A program made the translations under genes and the position numbers. A stretch of DNA of 64,000 nucleotides from Paramecium pentaurelia (taxonomy: Eukaryota; Ciliophora; Oligohymenophorea; Peniculida; Parameciidae). Where the stretch lies: contig CAJJDO010000084.1 of the NCBI GenBank assembly GCA_905183005.1, positions 382,886 through 446,885 on the forward strand, in the 5' to 3' direction. The notes beneath the pieces are model-generated. The model did not search any database and was not told where the DNA came from. It saw only the letters and a program-made list of their open reading frames with translations. The stretch's first letter is position 1. Each line of letters begins with the position of its first letter. Positions 59,211-64,000 of this stretch are shown piece by piece.

Positions 59211-60084
59211 TCATTCTTCAATATATTATATTATATTAATATCAATCTATCTTTTTATTTTAAGTTCCTGTATCTCCAAATTTATATGAATATCTAATAA
59301 ATTGATTTTCTTCATCGGTTTTCTATTATCTATAGATTAATTTGTGTTTACTAAGATTAAATTATTCCATTTCATAGGTTTAAAATTTTAGGAAGACTTT
59401 CTAATTTATGTATTTAAGTATTTAAGGACTTCAATTGATAAAAAATACCTGTACTAATTAAGACTGTTTTTGTTTTTAGTCATTTTTTCATCCTATCGAG
59501 CCAAAGAGTTTGAGTTTTTAATTAAATTTGAAAGTGCATCAATTAAGCCATTTAGAAAATTGTAAATACAGCATTAGTTAGATGAGATCAATTTTAATAT
59601 AAGCTTCATTAATACAAACACAATATCTATTAAATAATTAGTGTTGTGGAAATAGATAGAAATTATTTCACTTACAGTAAAACAGATAAAATACCTGAGA
59701 TGATTCTCTAATATATCTCTTTGATCTGGTAAATCAATAAAACTATTTCATGTGGCTAAATTCTTAAGATTATTCATGTTTCTATTCCTTTTTTCAGGAA
59801 AAATATGAAAATTGCAATCATCAAAAAATAAGCCTATAATATTAAACATCCAATTTGGTACCTTAATCATATTCAAAGAATTCTAAAACTCTAACATAAT
59901 TATATATCTCTTCCACGTTTGAATAGATTATAATCTAAGAATCATGAGACCTTATTATATTAAATGGAGTATTTATTGTAATGTAGAAAGCAAAATAATA
60001 TTTCCTTGATTAAGATTTAAGTTTGAAAATAGACTCAGAATATACTATTAAATTGTCATGATAGCCTCGATAATTTGGATGCAT
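59211..60084 (-). pseudogene. Gene relic with in-frame TGA
   Basis: Minus-strand frame starting MHPNYRGYHDNLIVYSESIF and FAFYITINTPFNIIRSHDSQ. A 34-base GTT..AAG intron joins IYNY to VPNWMFNIIGLFFDDCNF. Then NNLKNLAT is followed by an in-frame TGA, after which the same frame stays protein-like: NSFIDLPDQRDILENHLRYF, DIVFVLMKLILKLISSNQ, NFLNGLIDALSNLIKNSNSL, to TGA at 59211-59213. The second half loosely resembles a Ras-type guanine exchange (RasGEF) domain but I am not sure. A TGG to TGA change would explain the stop. No alternative short intron removes it. Confidence 0.45.
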
Positions 60085-60135
60085 TTTATTTAAAATTTAA
60101 TTTATATCAAACAAAATTTACTTATAATCAGAATC

Positions 60136-63100
60136 ATGTAAATTTGGTTGTTTGGTCTCATGTAAATTATCCCTTTTGCATACTCTTAATGTGCTTCGAA
60201 TTAGTATGATGATGGAATGGGTGGCTGTTTAAATTGCTTACCTTAATGTGAAACTTGTACTACAGGAACGACTTGCGATACTTGTGCAATCAGTTATTAT
60301 CAATAAGGAAGTGATTGTTTAAATTGTGATCCTAATTGTAAAGAATGCTCTGGAAGTTCAATTACTTGTATTAATTGTGATACTGATCAAAATCTGTATT
60401 TAGATTAAGTAACTAATACATGTATCACATGTGATTTCCCAAAATTGAAGGATGGAATAAATTGTGTGGATACATGCCCTGTTTATATCAATCCAAATGA
60501 TTCAACTTGTATTTCTACTTGTACTGAGGATTGTATTACTTGTTAAAACTTTAGCAATTTTTGTTTGACTTGTGATACTAACATGTATTTAAACGAAACT
60601 ACAAATAAATGTTAAATTGATTGTGATTCAAATTGTGAAACATGTTTGACAACTATAACAAATTGTCAATCATGTTATGTTGGACATTACTTAGACAACA
60701 TAACAAACTCATATGGAATTTGTAAATAATGTAATTCTCCATGTACTGTTTGTTAATCTCCTTCAGATTAAGAGCTTTGTACTGATTGTTAAAGTAGTTA
60801 TTATTTAGATGGATTATAGACTTGTTAAGAATGTGATTTAAATTGTTTTGAATGTACAGGTCCATTAAATACTGAATGTACATCATGTATATTAGGAAAA
60901 TATTTATTAACAAATGGATCTGATAAAACTTGTGAATTATGTGTATCTCCTTGTGAAAATTGTTAATCAGATATATTATGTGATAGTTGTGTTACTGAAT
61001 ATTATTTAAATGGTTCAACTTGTGATCCATGTACAAATCCTTGTTTAACTTGTGAGACAACTGCAACACATTGTTTAAGTTGTTTACCAAGTGATAATAG
61101 AGATTTAGATAATAATCTATGTATTTGTAAACCAAATTTTTTTGATTAAAATAATGGAGATTATGAATGTCTACCATGTGATGGTAATTGCAAAACTTGT
61201 ATAGATTAAGATACTAAATGCACTAGTTGTTATGATAAATTTTATTTAGATTCAAATGTATGTTAATCTTGTCATTGGAATTGTTTAACATGTGAAACAA
61301 CATCTACTCATTGTTTATCATGTGATGAAGTTGTTAATTTAAGAATATTATATAATAACTAATGTGTATGTTCTAGTGGCTATTACTATACAGATACATA
61401 ATAAATATGTACTTAATGTGTTGAACCATGTTAAAATTGTTTAAGTGGAAAAGATTCAAATGGAATTGATTATAATGGAACTCAATGTACTTCTTGTAAA
61501 GCTATATTCAATAGAAATTTAAGTGGAAATATATGTGTTTGTAAATAAGGATATTTTGAAGCTGGCTTTTTGACTTGTTAACCATGTGCATCATATTGTG
61601 TATCATGTATTACAAGTGATACTGATTGTGATGTTTGTAAACCTAATTCTTTTAGAGATAGTACTAAAAAATGTTAATGTCTTGATGGATATTTTGGAAC
61701 AGATATAGTATGTTAACCATGTTAATCACCATGTTTAACTTGTGAAATTACAAATACACGTTGTCTCTCTTGTATTACTGGTGTTTATAGAGTATTAAGT
61801 TCTAATGCTTGTGTGTGTTAATCTGGATATTATGAAACAACAGTATCTCCAAAAGTTTGTTAACCATGCACATCTCCTTGTGCCACTTGTAAATATTACC
61901 CTGATAAATGTTTCAGTTGTATAACTAAATATTATTAACCAACTGGTTAATTATCATGCTTACCTTGTGTTTAACCATGTGATGAATGTGCTCCTAATGA
62001 TGGTACAAAATGTAAAACATGCCTATCAACTTAAAATAGAGAAGTATTAAATCAAGTATGTGTCTGCAAAATTGATTATTACTAACTTGATAATACAAGT
62101 CCCTGTATTAAATGTGTTGATCCTTGTTATGAATGTGAAGATAATGGAGATGGAACACAATGTATTTAATGTAAAACAGGAGATAACAGAACTGTCGATA
62201 CCAATAAAAAATGTATTTGTATTAACAATTACTATTCATAATTATCATCATTCATATGTTTGACTTGTATTAGTCCTTGTTTGGAATGTTTAGATGATAC
62301 ATTTGCCCTCCCAGCAGATGGAACATAATGTGTTACTTGTTAAGATGGACTTAATAGAATTATAGATGAAACTAATCATAAATGCAATTGTCAAGATGGA
62401 TACTATGAAAAAACTGGAGTTTTAGCTTGTACTTAATGTACTCCTCCCTGTTATGATTGTGCTGATTATGGAACTGGTACTGAATGTACAACTTGTCCTC
62501 CTGGATCATTCAGAATTGTTGAATCATAACTTTGCATATGTTAAGATGGATATTATTAAGTTGGTACAAATGTTATTTGTAGTCAATGTAATTACACTTG
62601 TTAAAAATGTTATAATTTCGCAACTGAATGCCATCTTTGTGATTCCCTAAAACATCGTATTCCTATTGGTAATACTTGTATATGTCAAGATAACTATTAT
62701 GATAATATGACAAATGATCAAGATTGTAAATCTTGTACAAGTCCATGTGAATAATGTCATATGAATACTAATGGTACAAAATGTAAAACATGTTTACCAG
62801 GTCTAAATAGACATTACTCAAATTATTAATGTATTTGTGATGATGGATATTTTGAATTCAATGCTCTTTGTATTAAATGTCATTAAACATGTTTGACATG
62901 TAATAATTCATATTCATGCTTAACATGTGATACTGCTTAATATGATTAAGTGACATTTAGAAATGGTTTGGCTTGTGTTTGTAAATAAGGATTTTAAATG
63001 AATTAATTAGGATAATGTGTTTCATAATGTCCATTTGATTGTGCAACTTGTAATTTAAACACCTGTTAAACTTGTAATAGTAACAGAATTTTATTAAATG

Positions 63101-64000
63101 GAAGATGTATTTGTGCTTTACCTGATAATTCAAGAATTTGTAGAGTTTCTTGTTAAGATATTAACTTTGGAAAATTAGCTGCATCTTTACTATCTCCAAG
63201 TTCTAATGTTCTATTATCAAAATTAAATGCAAATTCATTATCTCCTGCTACTATAGTGATGGATACTACTATTGATTCCTCTATTTCTTGTTCTCTAAAA
63301 AGTACATTATAATAAGGAATTATTTCAACTGATAAAAATAACTATAATGCTCTGATGTTCAAAACATAACAAATTCAAATTGAACAAAGTCCTTTCGGTA
63401 ATTAAGCCTCTTATTTCCATTTTATTAAAGATAATGCTAGATATTTACTCTTTTAAAAAGATGCTACCATTTTAAATTTAAGAATGACATACTAATTTGC
63501 TACAATTGCAAATAATGAAAATATTCAAAGTAATGCTGTACCTAAATCAACTCTAAATTAATAAATAATAACATTCAATATAGATAATTCATATACTGTT
63601 GTATTAATATTTACTTACAATATTAACAATCCTCCAACAATTTCAAGTTCTATTATAAGTACAATATATTAATTAAATATTGAATTCAGTTCTGCTTAAT
63701 AAGTAATTTTATTAACAGAATTTTATGTTAGTAGTACAACTTTTAATGCTGCTACAAATTCATAAATAATAACTATATCAAATTATATTGGTCAATTATA
63801 TTGGTAAGGTAGAGCATTTGAATGCATGCCATATCTTAAAAATGCTAAATAAACATTTTGGGAAAATCATCAATTTTTACTTGAAGCTATACCAACTAAT
63901 TTATTACCATTAAAAGTGACTGATGGATCCAATTATATTGCTACAGCATTCTCTTCTAATAAATTCACTGCAAATAGTGCATTAATATAATTAAATAATA
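60136..64000 (+). CDS. Giant cysteine-rich secreted/membrane protein, 3' truncated
   Basis: An open frame of 1,288 codons runs to the window end without stop or intron. The start MQIWLFGLMQIIPFAYSQC looks like a signal peptide. From residue 30 to about 1,010 it consists of furin-/growth-factor-receptor-like cysteine repeats: units such as CLTCETTATHCLSC, CQSPCLTCEITNTRCLSC and CKTGDNR, with C-x2-C and P-C-x2-C spacing, and CVCKQGY / CICQDGYY inserts every 60-70 residues. From about residue 1,015 on the cysteines stop and a beta-rich, Ser/Asn/Ile-rich domain begins (SFGKLAASLL-type text, then VVLIFTYNINNPPTISSS). This is the extracellular, GFR-type family common in Paramecium. It is not the 75-residue periodic immobilisation antigen. 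A transmembrane end would lie beyond the window. Confidence 0.85.

Noticed and set aside
1..64000. tRNA, rRNA, CRISPR arrays and mobile elements
   Set aside because: Scanned by eye for T-loop and anticodon-stem patterns, spaced repeats and transposase motifs; none was convincing. A covariance-model search would be needed to exclude small RNAs.

Overview
The window reads as macronuclear DNA of a ciliate, almost certainly Paramecium. It is very AT-rich. Every recognisable gene is open only if TAA and TAG are read as glutamine and TGA is the sole stop. The genes are cut by tiny GT...AG introns of about 19-34 bases that mostly restore the frame exactly. Intergenic gaps are very short: divergent start codons can lie 13-40 bases apart, and convergent stops 24-48 bases apart. 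All gene models here were made by hand with that code and by splicing such introns.

Layout. 0-8 kb: eL36, phosphocholine cytidylyltransferase (CCT), several small unknown proteins, and a ULK-like kinase. 8-16 kb: small ankyrin protein, PH-like/pseudokinase protein, TFIIH subunit Tfb2/p52, PHD-finger protein, a twin-cysteine protein, a Pumilio (PUF) RNA-binding protein and an SCI1-like lysine-rich protein. 16-30 kb: a pseudokinase, a poly-Q coiled-coil protein, a Rab GTPase with seven introns, a large LRR protein, a TBC Rab-GAP, a frame-broken kinase, MON1 and Arp3. 30-34 kb: a Piwi gene split by an N gap. 34-46 kb: J-domain protein, a lysine-rich protein ending in a PIP-box, a secreted GH25 lysozyme, an ankyrin protein, an HDHD5-like fragment and a START-domain protein. 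46-64 kb: a poly-Q protein, a 1.1-kb tandem repeat with two small genes per copy, U1 snRNP C, two coiled-coil proteins, and a very large cysteine-rich secreted or membrane protein that runs off the right edge.

Functionally the window is a random housekeeping sample: translation, transcription (TFIIH), splicing (U1C), membrane traffic (Rab, TBC, MON1, START), actin nucleation (Arp3), chaperone and small-RNA biology (Piwi). Paramecium Piwi proteins are known to act in genome rearrangement and RNA interference; the Piwi gene here keeps the DDH slicer residues.

Two things deserve caution. First, two stretches (857 bp in the Piwi gene, about 1,115 bp at 51.7-54.0 kb) occur twice in tandem, each time with N bases at the join. 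This is what unmerged overlapping contigs look like. Second, many of the longer 'intergenic' stretches hold one-frame, protein-like text broken by in-frame TGA codons or frameshifts. I interpret these as decaying gene copies, plausible in a lineage with repeated whole-genome duplication. No tRNA, rRNA, CRISPR or transposon was recognised. I found no clearly new system; the most unusual items are the pseudokinases, the poly-Q tracts written in reassigned stop codons, the PIP-box protein and the relic genes.
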